Assembly (NCBI GenBank): GCA_965603365.1
Contig: CBFDCR010000011.1
Location: 29,282 to 93,281, forward strand
Direction of reading: 5' to 3'
DNA from: JAHELQ01 sp965603365
Lineage (GTDB): Bacteria > Acidobacteriota > Aminicenantia > UBA2199
DNA: 64,000 nucleotides
The translations under genes were made by a program, and so were the position numbers. Below, in pieces: positions 45,156-53,688 of this stretch (position 1 is its first letter; every line of letters begins with the position of its first letter). The notes below the pieces were generated by a model. The model made no database searches, had not been told where the DNA came from, and was given only the letters and a program-made list of their open reading frames with translations.

Positions 45156-46400
45156 ATGAAGATTCTCTACCTGGCGCAGTTGTTTGAGATGGCGGAAGAG
45201 TTTGACTCCGACCGCCACCATTTCAATTGTAAAAAGCTGGTGGAGGCGGGACACCGGGTCACCGTCATTACCAGCAACCTTCACTATAAAACCGGCAAGC
45301 GCAAATACGAGATCAGACGCTTCAAGCCGGTAAAGGTGACCCGTGACCATATCGATATCTATTATGTGTACTCCCCCCTCAACCTCCACGGCAGCTATTT
45401 CAAGCGGATATTGTATTACCTCTCCTACTACTGGTTCTCCCTGCCCTTGATACGCCGGGCCGACGCCCCGGAGCTGGTCTATGCGGTGACCCCCTCCCTC
45501 AGTGTCGCCCTGCTGGGTTACTTTTCCGCTAAGCGCCTGAAGGCGAAATATGTGCTGGAGGTGGCCGACGTGTGGCCGGATGTGCTGATTGAAGTCGGAT
45601 TTTTGAAAAACCGACTGCTCATCCACCTGTTGAAGAAAATTGAGATGCGCTGTTACCGGCGGGCCGAACATATTATCGCCCTGACCAGAGGCATCCGGCA
45701 CAATATCCGGCAGAAGATTCCCCGGCAAGAAGATAAGGTCGAACTGATTACCAATGGCGTGAACCGGGCCCTCTTTTCCCTGGATGGGGAGACGAAGGCA
45801 AAAACAGCGCAATTGAGACAAAGGCTCGGCCGGCAGGATAAATTCGTGTGCCTCTACCTGGGGGCCCACAATCTGTATAATGCCCTGTTTACGGTGATCG
45901 AGACCGCCAGCCTGCTCAAAGACGATCCCCATATCCGGTTTGTGTTGATCGGCGATGGGGATAAAAAGGCGGAATTACAGCGACTGGCACAAGAGTACGG
46001 CCTGGCCAATATCCTCTTCCTGCCGCCGGTTCCGCGGGCCGAGTCCCCGCTGTGGCTGCAGGCGGCGGACCTGTTCCTGCTGCCCAATTTGAAGGGGAAA
46101 TTCTACGAGATGAATTTGCAGAATAAATTCTTCGATTACCTGGCCAGCGGCAGGCCCATCGTATTTGCCGGCAGCGGCGAATCGGCGGATATTGTAGTGG
46201 AGAGCGGTGCCGGTAAGGTGGTGGAGGCGGAAAACTTCGGGGCCATGGCCGATGCCATCAAAGAACTGGTGTCTGTGCCCGCGGCCCAGAGAGAGGCGAT
46301 GGGAAGAAGGGGCAGAGAGTTTGTGCTGCTCCATTTCGACCGGGAGCGGTTATTTCAGAGGTTGAAAGAGGTGCTGGTGAGAGGCAAGGTGAAGGCGTGA
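45156..46400 (+). CDS. Glycosyltransferase family 4, WbuB-like
   Basis: A 414-residue GT-B enzyme with LAQLFEMAEEFDSDRHH at the start, VADVWPDVLIEVG, LYLGAHNLYNALF opening the donor domain and NKFFDYLASGRPIVFAGSG at the donor site, all typical of WbuB-like transferases. ATG 45156 is chosen, one base after the preceding stop; TTG 45147 would add three residues. No clear Shine-Dalgarno. Its stop overlaps the next start as GTGA. Confidence 0.87.
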   Translation: MKILYLAQLFEMAEEFDSDRHHFNCKKLVEAGHRVTVITSNLHYKTGKRKYEIRRFKPVKVTRDHIDIYYVYSPLNLHGSYFKRILYYLSYYWFSLPLIRRADAPELVYAVTPSLSVALLGYFSAKRLKAKYVLEVADVWPDVLIEVGFLKNRLLIHLLKKIEMRCYRRAEHIIALTRGIRHNIRQKIPRQEDKVELITNGVNRALFSLDGETKAKTAQLRQRLGRQDKFVCLYLGAHNLYNALFTVIETASLLKDDPHIRFVLIGDGDKKAELQRLAQEYGLANILFLPPVPRAESPLWLQAADLFLLPNLKGKFYEMNLQNKFFDYLASGRPIVFAGSGESADIVVESGAGKVVEAENFGAMADAIKELVSVPAAQREAMGRRGREFVLLHFDRERLFQRLKEVLVRGKVKA

Positions 46401-47611
46401 AGGCGCCGTCCTGGTTGAATAGGTTGAATACATTTCTCTCGTCTGTCCGGCGGGGGCACTATGTTGTCGTTTTCCTGTTTCTTGTCCTGTTAATCGTCTC
46501 GATAAAGCCGACCCTGTTTACCTGGAATTTCCTGCTGGCCCGGCTTGATACCGTTTATCTCTATAAGGCGCTCCATTACAACCAGGCCGAATACCTGATG
46601 GAGAAGATCGACCGCAAACAGGTGATGGATGCCGCCGTCCAATTTGCCGTGCGCCGGAATAAGCCGGGTTTTTTAAAAAAATTTGCCTCGCCCGCCATCA
46701 GCCTGAAGGATGTGAACGCCGCCTACCGGGACAATTTTTACTTTCAGAATCTGTTGGGCCGTCTCCGGGAGAAGAGAAACTGGCAAAACCTGGACGAGGT
46801 CTCTTTTGCCTTGCTGGCCGAGCCGGGGCAAAATCCGTTAACCGTCTCCATTATCGACCGCATCGGCCATACCTTCGATACCCGGTTTGTGGAGAACCTG
46901 ACGGATTACTGTCGCTGGCGGCAGAACGACGGCCTGACCGATTACCTGGTTGAGAAGTTTCATCTCCCTGAGAGAAAACCGCCGCTGGCCGCCCTGTCGG
47001 CGATTCCTTACCCCCGCTCCCGGGCCCGGCTAAAGAAGATCCTGGAGTCAAGGCTGAACATGGAGGACATTCGTCTGGGGCCGAACCTGATCGAGGGCGG
47101 GGATTTTGAAGATCCGGTCCAATTTCAACAGAGATGGGAGTTCTGTGATCTGGCGGGGATCAGGCGTTTTGCCCCCGCCTCGTTTTACGCCGGTTGGCAG
47201 CAGCAGGGGGATAAGGGGGCGGCCCGGCTCATGGGTTTCTTTTTTGTAGAAGAGGCCGGGAAGTTGTCTCCCCGGGGCGGCATTCGCTGCCATCGATCCA
47301 TTTTGCTCGAAAGAGGCGTCTACGTTTTCGGCTTCGACTACTTTACTCGAACCGGCCGCGAAAGCCTTACTTTCTATTTGAGAGACGACATCAAGGAACA
47401 CAGAATTCCCCGCGCCCAAAGGGGCTGGGGAAAGGCGGTGTTCCTGTTGGACAACCACGCCTTAAAATTCGATTATGTGAGGCCCTTGATCCGCATGTGG
47501 GGCGTGGGTACGGTGCTTTTCGATAATGTCTACCTGGGAAAGTGGCAGCTCCAGGAATCGGACAGGGCCGGATTATTTAAAAAGGTCCCCTGGATTAAAT
47601 ATTATGAATAG
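46397..47611 (+). CDS. Uncharacterised membrane-anchored protein with a jelly-roll-like C-terminus
   Basis: 404 residues that I do not recognise. One N-terminal span (about 20-38) would leave the rest outside the membrane. Residues about 50-225 are mostly helical. From about 229 a NLIEGGDFEDP opening and alternating strands ending VLFDNVYLGKWQ look like the carbohydrate-binding jelly rolls that start N-L-x-x-G-x-F-E (inference from that signature). GTG start overlaps the GT4 upstream, and the next gene, a GT-C enzyme, starts eight bases inside its end, so it may be a periplasmic partner of that enzyme. Confidence 0.65.
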   Translation: MKAPSWLNRLNTFLSSVRRGHYVVVFLFLVLLIVSIKPTLFTWNFLLARLDTVYLYKALHYNQAEYLMEKIDRKQVMDAAVQFAVRRNKPGFLKKFASPAISLKDVNAAYRDNFYFQNLLGRLREKRNWQNLDEVSFALLAEPGQNPLTVSIIDRIGHTFDTRFVENLTDYCRWRQNDGLTDYLVEKFHLPERKPPLAALSAIPYPRSRARLKKILESRLNMEDIRLGPNLIEGGDFEDPVQFQQRWEFCDLAGIRRFAPASFYAGWQQQGDKGAARLMGFFFVEEAGKLSPRGGIRCHRSILLERGVYVFGFDYFTRTGRESLTFYLRDDIKEHRIPRAQRGWGKAVFLLDNHALKFDYVRPLIRMWGVGTVLFDNVYLGKWQLQESDRAGLFKKVPWIKYYE

Positions 47612-49307
47612 ATCGCCGGTGCTCACAAAGATCAAAAACATAGTCGGCAGCGAGAGATTTGCCTTAACCGCCATCTTTATCTTTCTGCTGATCCACTGGT
47701 GGCGGCTCATGCACGCCACCCCCCTGGGGCCGCCGGATTTCTACGAATATTACATCTATGCCCGGAAATTGATGACCGGGGATTTTCAGCTCATATTGAT
47801 CCCCCCCCTGTTTCCGCTGCTCCTGGGCGCGGTGGGTTCGCTCCTCGAGGCGGCGAGCATTCAGCCGGAACCTTTCCTCCTGGCCGGACGCCTCATCTCG
47901 CTTACCGCCGGCTGGGGCATCGTCTATTTTACCTATAGACTGCTGAAGGGGCTGACCCCCGGCATAGCCCTGCCGGCAGTCATCTGTGCCGCCATCTGCC
48001 CCTTCTTTTTGAAATTTCTGGCCCTGCCCCTCACCGATCTCCTCTACCTGTTATTCGTCGTCATGTCGTTTTATTATTTTTACGAAAACCGGTGGCTGGC
48101 CAGCGGGGTTTCGGTATTGGCCGGGCTGCTCAGCCGGTTTGAGGGGATTCTGCTTTTCTTCGGCGGGGTGATTAATTATTTAAAATTGAATCTGAAACGG
48201 CTGATCTGGCTGTCCCTGTTTGCCCTCATCGGCCTCTGCGACCTCTTCTACCTGGCCACCCGCTTTGCCCCCAGGATATTAAACTATATCGAGCGCATCC
48301 TGGCCCAGCAATCTTACCTGTTCTTCCTGGAAAATCCCCAGGAGCTGGGGCGGATTCTGTACGGCAATATTCTCTTCTGGCTGCCCCAGCGGTTTCCCGG
48401 AACCATTAAGTTTATCCTGTTTTGTCTGATGCTGGCCCTCTTTCTCGTCGGCCTGTACAAATTGTTTCAAAAGAAATGGCAGTGGGCCGCCGCCCTGCTT
48501 TTCTATCTCATCGTCTTTACCCTGGCCAAGGGCTACGTTGTCGGGGTGGGGGTGACCCGCCTGCATGAGAGGCGGCTGCTGTCGGTGCTATTTCTCTTCT
48601 TTCTCGTGTCACTGGTGGGGCTTTATGCTGTGCTTAAATTCCTGCGGGATCACTCGGGCGTCAGGCTCTTGCCGGTGGTTCGCTGGCTGGTTCTGGCGCT
48701 GCTGCTGCTTCTGGCCATCTGCCTCCCACTGGGGCGCTGGCAGACCTTCCTGTTCATGATTCCACTGCTGCCGGCCTTCCTCTTATGGGCGAAGAAACTA
48801 AAATTGCCGAAGGCAGAGCGGGCCGCCGTCTTTGTTTTACTGCTGGTTATCTGCGGCAGCCTCTATTTCGGCAGCAGCAAGCAGGCTTACCGCTTTGTGC
48901 TGGCCAAGCCGAACCGGGGGGGATATGCCATTGCCCAATGGCTGAACCGGAATTATCAAACCGGTTCCGGGCGGCTGGCGGTCTTCTCCTCCATGGAGAT
49001 GGTGCGCTACTACTTGGAGCGGCCGGTGGACATGGTTGCCCTGGATATGCGGCACCTCAAACAGGGCGAAGAGGAAGAACTTTATTGGCGGGAGTTTCTC
49101 TTGCTGCTGAAGGGCCGGCAGGCTCGTTATGTGATGTTCGATATCTATATGGAGGGAAAATTTGAGGCCGGCGATCGAACCATTAGAGAGATGCTGCGCC
49201 GACAGATCGGGCAAAATCGCTATTTTGAAGTGGTCGATTATTTGAGGTACAAAGGACGCAACGTGGGCGCGGTTCTCCGGCCCCTTTACGACAGAATTGA
49301 CCGATGA
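47604..49307 (+). CDS. GT-C membrane glycosyltransferase, GT39-like
   Basis: 567 residues with about ten to twelve spans and a short soluble C-terminal part. After the first span the loop reads PPDFYEYYIYARKLMTGDF and then PPLFPLLLGAVG, the acidic loop and PPL segment of the polyprenyl-phosphate-sugar GT-C family. ATG 47604 starts the recognisable protein; the longer frame lies in the preceding gene. It overlaps that gene by eight bases and the following GT4 as ATGA. Second GT-C enzyme in the locus after 16066. Confidence 0.8.
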   Translation: MNRSPVLTKIKNIVGSERFALTAIFIFLLIHWWRLMHATPLGPPDFYEYYIYARKLMTGDFQLILIPPLFPLLLGAVGSLLEAASIQPEPFLLAGRLISLTAGWGIVYFTYRLLKGLTPGIALPAVICAAICPFFLKFLALPLTDLLYLLFVVMSFYYFYENRWLASGVSVLAGLLSRFEGILLFFGGVINYLKLNLKRLIWLSLFALIGLCDLFYLATRFAPRILNYIERILAQQSYLFFLENPQELGRILYGNILFWLPQRFPGTIKFILFCLMLALFLVGLYKLFQKKWQWAAALLFYLIVFTLAKGYVVGVGVTRLHERRLLSVLFLFFLVSLVGLYAVLKFLRDHSGVRLLPVVRWLVLALLLLLAICLPLGRWQTFLFMIPLLPAFLLWAKKLKLPKAERAAVFVLLLVICGSLYFGSSKQAYRFVLAKPNRGGYAIAQWLNRNYQTGSGRLAVFSSMEMVRYYLERPVDMVALDMRHLKQGEEEELYWREFLLLLKGRQARYVMFDIYMEGKFEAGDRTIREMLRRQIGQNRYFEVVDYLRYKGRNVGAVLRPLYDRIDR

Positions 49308-50425
49308 GCTGCAGAAAACCCCGAATCCTTCTGGTGGTGCCGCTGCCGCCCCCCTTCCACGGGGCCAGCCTGATGAGTCAACAGGTGGCGGACTCCCGCT
49401 ATCTGAAGGATCGCTACCGCATCGGCGTACTGCCGCTGCGGTTTACCCGAACCGTCGAAGAGATCGGTAAATTTTCGCCCTGGAAGGTGGTGAAGATGGC
49501 GGCCTTAAGCTTCCGGCTCTTTTTTCACCTGCTGCTGTTTCGGCCTCGATTGGTCTACTATGTGGTTACCCACCGGGGCTACTCCTTTTACCGGGATTGT
49601 CTCTTCGTCTTCATCATCAAACTGTTCCGCCGCCGGATCGTCTTTCATCAACACAACAAAGGGGCGCTTGACCCCGCCGACGGCAGATGGAAGCGATTTT
49701 TGCGCCGGAACCTATTCCGCGGCACCTATGCCATCGTGCTCTCTCCCCTGCTGGTCTACGACATAGAACCCTTTGTGCCCCGACCGCGGATATTTATCGT
49801 TCCTAACGGCCTGCCCGATGTCAAGCCGCCCCCACCCCAAAAAAAGGCCGCCGTGCCGACCCTTCTGTTCCTTTCCAATTTGATCGTGGAGAAGGGGGTC
49901 TTTGTGCTGCTGGAGGCCCTGGCCCAACTCAAGAGAAAGGGGATCCCCTTCAAGGGCATCTTTGCCGGAAGCTGGTCTTACAACCTGGATGAGCCGGCCT
50001 TCCGGCAGAAGGCCGACAGCCTGGAAATCGGGGATGTGGTCGAGGTGGTGGGCCCGGTATACGGGGAACAGAAGATAGAGCTGCTCTGCCGAAGCGATAT
50101 TTTGGTGTTCCCCACCCTCCACGAGAGCTTCGGCAATGTGGTGCTGGAGGCCATGCGGGCATCTTTGCCGGTGGTGGCGACGGATGAGGGTTCGCTGCCC
50201 TTTATCGTGGAGGATGGGCAGACCGGCTTTATTTGCCGCAAGAGGGATGCCGGCTGCCTGGCGGAAAAAATCGAAGCACTGCTGGGGGACAAAAACCTTC
50301 GGCAGGAGATGGGCCGGAGGGGCCGGCGGCGATTCCTGGATCATTTTACTCTGGAAACCTTCGAGCACAATATGAACCGGGTATTTCAAAAAATTTTAGG
50401 GGAACAGCATTGCCAGACCCCATGA
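49304..50425 (+). CDS. Glycosyltransferase family 4
   Basis: A 373-residue GT-B enzyme. It opens LLVVPLPPPFHGASLMSQ, contains FHQHNKGALDP, the donor-domain opener FLSNLIVEKGVFVLLEAL and the E-x7-E region FGNVVLEAMRASLPVVATDEGSLP (only the EAMRASLPVVATDE core matters). It resembles glycosyltransferases of O-antigen clusters. Its stop overlaps the start of the pyruvyltransferase as ATGA. Confidence 0.89.
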   Translation: MSCRKPRILLVVPLPPPFHGASLMSQQVADSRYLKDRYRIGVLPLRFTRTVEEIGKFSPWKVVKMAALSFRLFFHLLLFRPRLVYYVVTHRGYSFYRDCLFVFIIKLFRRRIVFHQHNKGALDPADGRWKRFLRRNLFRGTYAIVLSPLLVYDIEPFVPRPRIFIVPNGLPDVKPPPPQKKAAVPTLLFLSNLIVEKGVFVLLEALAQLKRKGIPFKGIFAGSWSYNLDEPAFRQKADSLEIGDVVEVVGPVYGEQKIELLCRSDILVFPTLHESFGNVVLEAMRASLPVVATDEGSLPFIVEDGQTGFICRKRDAGCLAEKIEALLGDKNLRQEMGRRGRRRFLDHFTLETFEHNMNRVFQKILGEQHCQTP

Positions 50426-51612
50426 AGCAAAATCCGCTGGTGGCCCAGGTGGGTATCTTCGGTTCCGGCAACCTGGGGGACCGCTTCATATCGGCCGCAT
50501 TGACCGAACATTTAGAGCGGTGCGGCGCCAGGGTCTTAAAATACGATTTTTTGCCGGGCCAGGACCGCGGCCGCGGCGGGAATCGTTTAAAAACCGGCCT
50601 GAAGACGATGAAATACCCCTATTTGTGCTATACATTTCTGAAGGCCCTAAAGGAGAATTCCGGCAAAAGACGGGGTTATGCCCGACTGCTGGATAGAGTG
50701 GATATGGTGTTAATCGGCGGCGGCAACCTGCTGGGCGGGGTGGATCTCTATTTCCCCCAGAGGCTGAGGTTCTTAGTAAAAGAGGCCAACAAAAAAAACA
50801 GGGATGTCGTTTTATGGGGGGTAGGTGCCGGGCCCTTGCAATCCAGGTGGGCCAAAAGAGTGCTGGCCATCGCTCTAAAGGGAGTTAAAGAGGTTTTTTG
50901 CCGGGATAACTATTCGGCCTCAATCATTCGGGAGGAGTTGAAATTTAAAGGCCGGGTAAAGGTAATACCGGACCCGGCCCTGATCGGCAAAGAGGGGCGG
51001 CGGCAGAGGAAAAGAGTCGGCTCGCAGCCAACGGTGGGGATATCCGTCTCCCCCGTATTTCATCCCCTGATATACCCCTCGGGCCGTGTTGAGAACTACC
51101 GGGCATTTATGGCCGGATTTGGCGACCTCCTGGTCAGGATCTTTTCTCAACTGCCCGGTTACCGCGTCAGGCTGTTTTCCAGCGAAAGGAAGGATTACTT
51201 TGCGGTGCGGGCGGTATATGGAAAGCTCATCGAAACGGGGCTCGCCGCCGAGGTGGTGGAGGTAGGCGACCTGGAGGCACTCGATGGATTGATGCAGACT
51301 GTGGATATGGTCATTGGCTTTCGTCTGCACTCCCTGATTATCGCCGCGGCCTATCTAAAGCCCTGCTTCGGCCTGGCCTGGCAGGCCAAGGCAAGATCAT
51401 TTTTTGAGACCTGGTTGAAAAATGAGAACTACTACAAAATCGAGGCCCGGGAAAATAGGGTGCAGGTAGATTTTGGCGAACTGGAGGAGCGGTTGACCTG
51501 TTTCATACAGTCCCATGAGCGGGGCAAACAACCGGCTGACGATCCGGCAAAACAAAAGGCGATCCTCGAAAAAGAGTATTTCAAAACCCTCAAGAACCTA
51601 TTAACCCCATGA
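50422..51612 (+). CDS. Polysaccharide pyruvyl transferase family protein
   Basis: A 396-residue protein of the CsaB/WcaK-like family that places a pyruvate ketal on a sugar. Motifs are GIFGSGNLGDRFIS at the N-terminus, LIGGGNLLGG, LWGVGAGPL and the late MVIGFRLHSLIIAAAYLKP with the conserved GxRxH. ATG 50422 gives an ATGA overlap with the GT4; TTG 50410 is an in-frame alternative. The longer upstream frame lies in the preceding gene and is not used. A pyruvate group would add negative charge to the polymer. Confidence 0.9.
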   Translation: MKQNPLVAQVGIFGSGNLGDRFISAALTEHLERCGARVLKYDFLPGQDRGRGGNRLKTGLKTMKYPYLCYTFLKALKENSGKRRGYARLLDRVDMVLIGGGNLLGGVDLYFPQRLRFLVKEANKKNRDVVLWGVGAGPLQSRWAKRVLAIALKGVKEVFCRDNYSASIIREELKFKGRVKVIPDPALIGKEGRRQRKRVGSQPTVGISVSPVFHPLIYPSGRVENYRAFMAGFGDLLVRIFSQLPGYRVRLFSSERKDYFAVRAVYGKLIETGLAAEVVEVGDLEALDGLMQTVDMVIGFRLHSLIIAAAYLKPCFGLAWQAKARSFFETWLKNENYYKIEARENRVQVDFGELEERLTCFIQSHERGKQPADDPAKQKAILEKEYFKTLKNLLTP

Positions 51613-51643
51613 CCGGGGTCGTATTGGTGATGTAGAGGTGGGG

Positions 51644-52414
51644 ATGATGTTGGCGAAGAAAGAGTTGTTGGGGATTGAGGTGACGGGCTGCGGGTATGAT
51701 GAAATTGAAGCGTACCTCCTCGGCGCCGTGACACAGCCCGGGGGGCCGGAAAAGGTGATCGAGGTGATGACCCTGAGCTTTCCCATGCTGGGGGTCTATG
51801 AGAAGCAGCCGGGATACAGGCAGGCCATCGACGACAGCGCCGTCGTACTGCCCGACGGCATCATGCTGGTCTGGCTCTCCCGTCTGTTTAGAGGGGGAAT
51901 CGAAAAGCGGCTGGCGGGCCCTGATTTTTTTCGCCGCTTCTCCGAGGCCGCCGACCGGGGAAAGTTGGGCTATTTCTTTGTAGGTTCCACCGATTCGACC
52001 CTCCGAAAAATCGTAGAGAGATTAAAAAACGAATACCCGGGAATCAAAAGGAGAGGATTTTACGCCCCCCCCTTCGGCCAATGGGGGGCAGAGGAGGATG
52101 AACGGATCATCCGGGCCGTCAATGACGCCGGCGCCGACATCCTATGGGTGGGGCTCACTGCCCCCAAACAGGAGATCTGGCTCCATGCCCACAAAGAGAA
52201 GTTAGCGGTAAAGATGGCGGCCGCCATCGGCGCCGGCTTCGACTTCTTTGCCGGTACGCGCAAGCGGGCCCCCGGCTGGATACAGAGGGCGGGACTGGAG
52301 TGGCTTTACCGGGTGCTGCAAGAGCCCTTCAGGATGGGCGGCCGCTACATTGCCAATGCCCCGGCCTTTGTAAAATGGGTGTTGAAAGGGGCCTTTAGCA
52401 AGAGGAAACGGTGA
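51644..52414 (+). CDS. WecG/TagA/CpsF family glycosyltransferase (GT26)
   Basis: A 256-residue GT26 enzyme. The VVLPDGIMLVWLSR block, GSTDSTLRKIVERL and the VGLTAPKQEIWLHAH motif are diagnostic, as is GAGFDFFAGTRKRAPGWIQRAGLEWLYR. Such enzymes add the second sugar (ManNAc or ManNAcA type) to a lipid-linked sugar. ATG 51644 is preferred to GTG 51638 because GAGGTG lies just upstream; ATG 51647 is equally possible. The upstream gap is 31 bases. Confidence 0.92.
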   Translation: MMLAKKELLGIEVTGCGYDEIEAYLLGAVTQPGGPEKVIEVMTLSFPMLGVYEKQPGYRQAIDDSAVVLPDGIMLVWLSRLFRGGIEKRLAGPDFFRRFSEAADRGKLGYFFVGSTDSTLRKIVERLKNEYPGIKRRGFYAPPFGQWGAEEDERIIRAVNDAGADILWVGLTAPKQEIWLHAHKEKLAVKMAAAIGAGFDFFAGTRKRAPGWIQRAGLEWLYRVLQEPFRMGGRYIANAPAFVKWVLKGAFSKRKR

Positions 52415-52418
52415 CCGG

Positions 52419-53660
52419 ATGATCAAACGGATCTTTACCACCACCCTATTTTCCGCTGTCTCCCGCGCCTTCTCTACCGGCACCAATCTCTTTGTCCTCT
52501 TCTTTATTGCCAGGTTCCTGGGACCCCAACCGCTGGGGTTATACGGCATCGCCTTTACCTTCCTCTATCTTTTTTTCAGCGTTTCAGGCATGAACCTGGA
52601 CATCTTCCTGGGCAAGGAGATAGCCTATATTCAGCAAGATAAAGACAGGACATTTGCCCTATTTAACGAGTTTGCCGCCGCCACTATCTACGGCGTGTGG
52701 GCCTCGGCGGCCGTGCTGCTGCTCTCAGCCCTTCTCTACCACCGCCTCAGCTTGTACCTGCTGGTGCTGACGTTCGTAACGGGAATCCTGCTGGGGGTTG
52801 AGAAGAACTTAAGCGGCTTCTTGCTGGGCCGGGAACGGATGGATGTGGAGGCCTTCTACAGCCTTCTCACCTTCGTCGTGGTGGTGGTACTGTTAATGGT
52901 GAACAAGGGCGGCATGACGATTGAAGGGGTTTTTATAGTCAGAATAGTCGGCCTGGTCGTCGGCATCGGCGGCCGGTTGTTGAACCTTCGCCAATTTACA
53001 GCCTTTAAGAGATTTCGATTAAAACTACGGTTTTTCCATGAGATTAAATATTACTGGTTTAACCAGATCGCCGGTTTCCTGATTCGCCAGGTGGATGTGT
53101 TGATCCTGTCGTTTTTTGTAGAGGAGGCAATGCTGGGCGCCTATTTCCTGGCCCTGCGAATTTATATAACCCTGAATATCGCCACCGAAGTCTTTGCCGT
53201 ATCCCTGACGCCTTTTATTTCCCGTACGTTTCAGGGGCAGGAGACGATTGAATTTAACCGCTTTTTGAAACGCATCACCGGGATGGCCCTCCTGGGCGGT
53301 CTATTGTTGGCAGCAGCGGTCTTCCTTTCAGGAGACCTTCTCATCTCCCTGTTTAGCCGCGACCTCGCCGCCGAGAGCAGCCGTTATTTGAAGCTGCTGG
53401 CCTTCGTGATTCCCTGCCGGGTGGTGATTCACATCCTGGGGGCCTTCCTGAGTTCATCCCGGTATCAAAAAGTACGATTTTACCTCTCTTTGGGCCTATC
53501 GCTGTCGTTTATGTCGACTACTCTGGTATTGGCGGGCATGTATCTTGCCGACGGGGCGGTGGCGGCGCGCATATTGAGCGAAATTTTGACCTTCGGCTTG
53601 TATTTTTATGTGGTCTTCTATAAAATACAACCTTTAACGCAGCCCCAAAAAAAGTTATAA
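52419..53660 (+). CDS. Second Wzx-type oligosaccharide flippase
   Basis: A 413-residue protein with about twelve spans and the Wzx/PST pattern: a first amphipathic helix, then ARFLGPQPLGLYGIAF, which matches the family's FG/LG-x-x-Y-G segment, and a second hydrophobic half. It starts five bases after the GT26 gene. It is shorter than and not similar at a glance to the flippase at 31894, so the two may serve different repeat units. Confidence 0.85.
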   Translation: MIKRIFTTTLFSAVSRAFSTGTNLFVLFFIARFLGPQPLGLYGIAFTFLYLFFSVSGMNLDIFLGKEIAYIQQDKDRTFALFNEFAAATIYGVWASAAVLLLSALLYHRLSLYLLVLTFVTGILLGVEKNLSGFLLGRERMDVEAFYSLLTFVVVVVLLMVNKGGMTIEGVFIVRIVGLVVGIGGRLLNLRQFTAFKRFRLKLRFFHEIKYYWFNQIAGFLIRQVDVLILSFFVEEAMLGAYFLALRIYITLNIATEVFAVSLTPFISRTFQGQETIEFNRFLKRITGMALLGGLLLAAAVFLSGDLLISLFSRDLAAESSRYLKLLAFVIPCRVVIHILGAFLSSSRYQKVRFYLSLGLSLSFMSTTLVLAGMYLADGAVAARILSEILTFGLYFYVVFYKIQPLTQPQKKL

Positions 53661-53688
53661 TGAAAGGGAAAATAGCAGAAATAAGACA

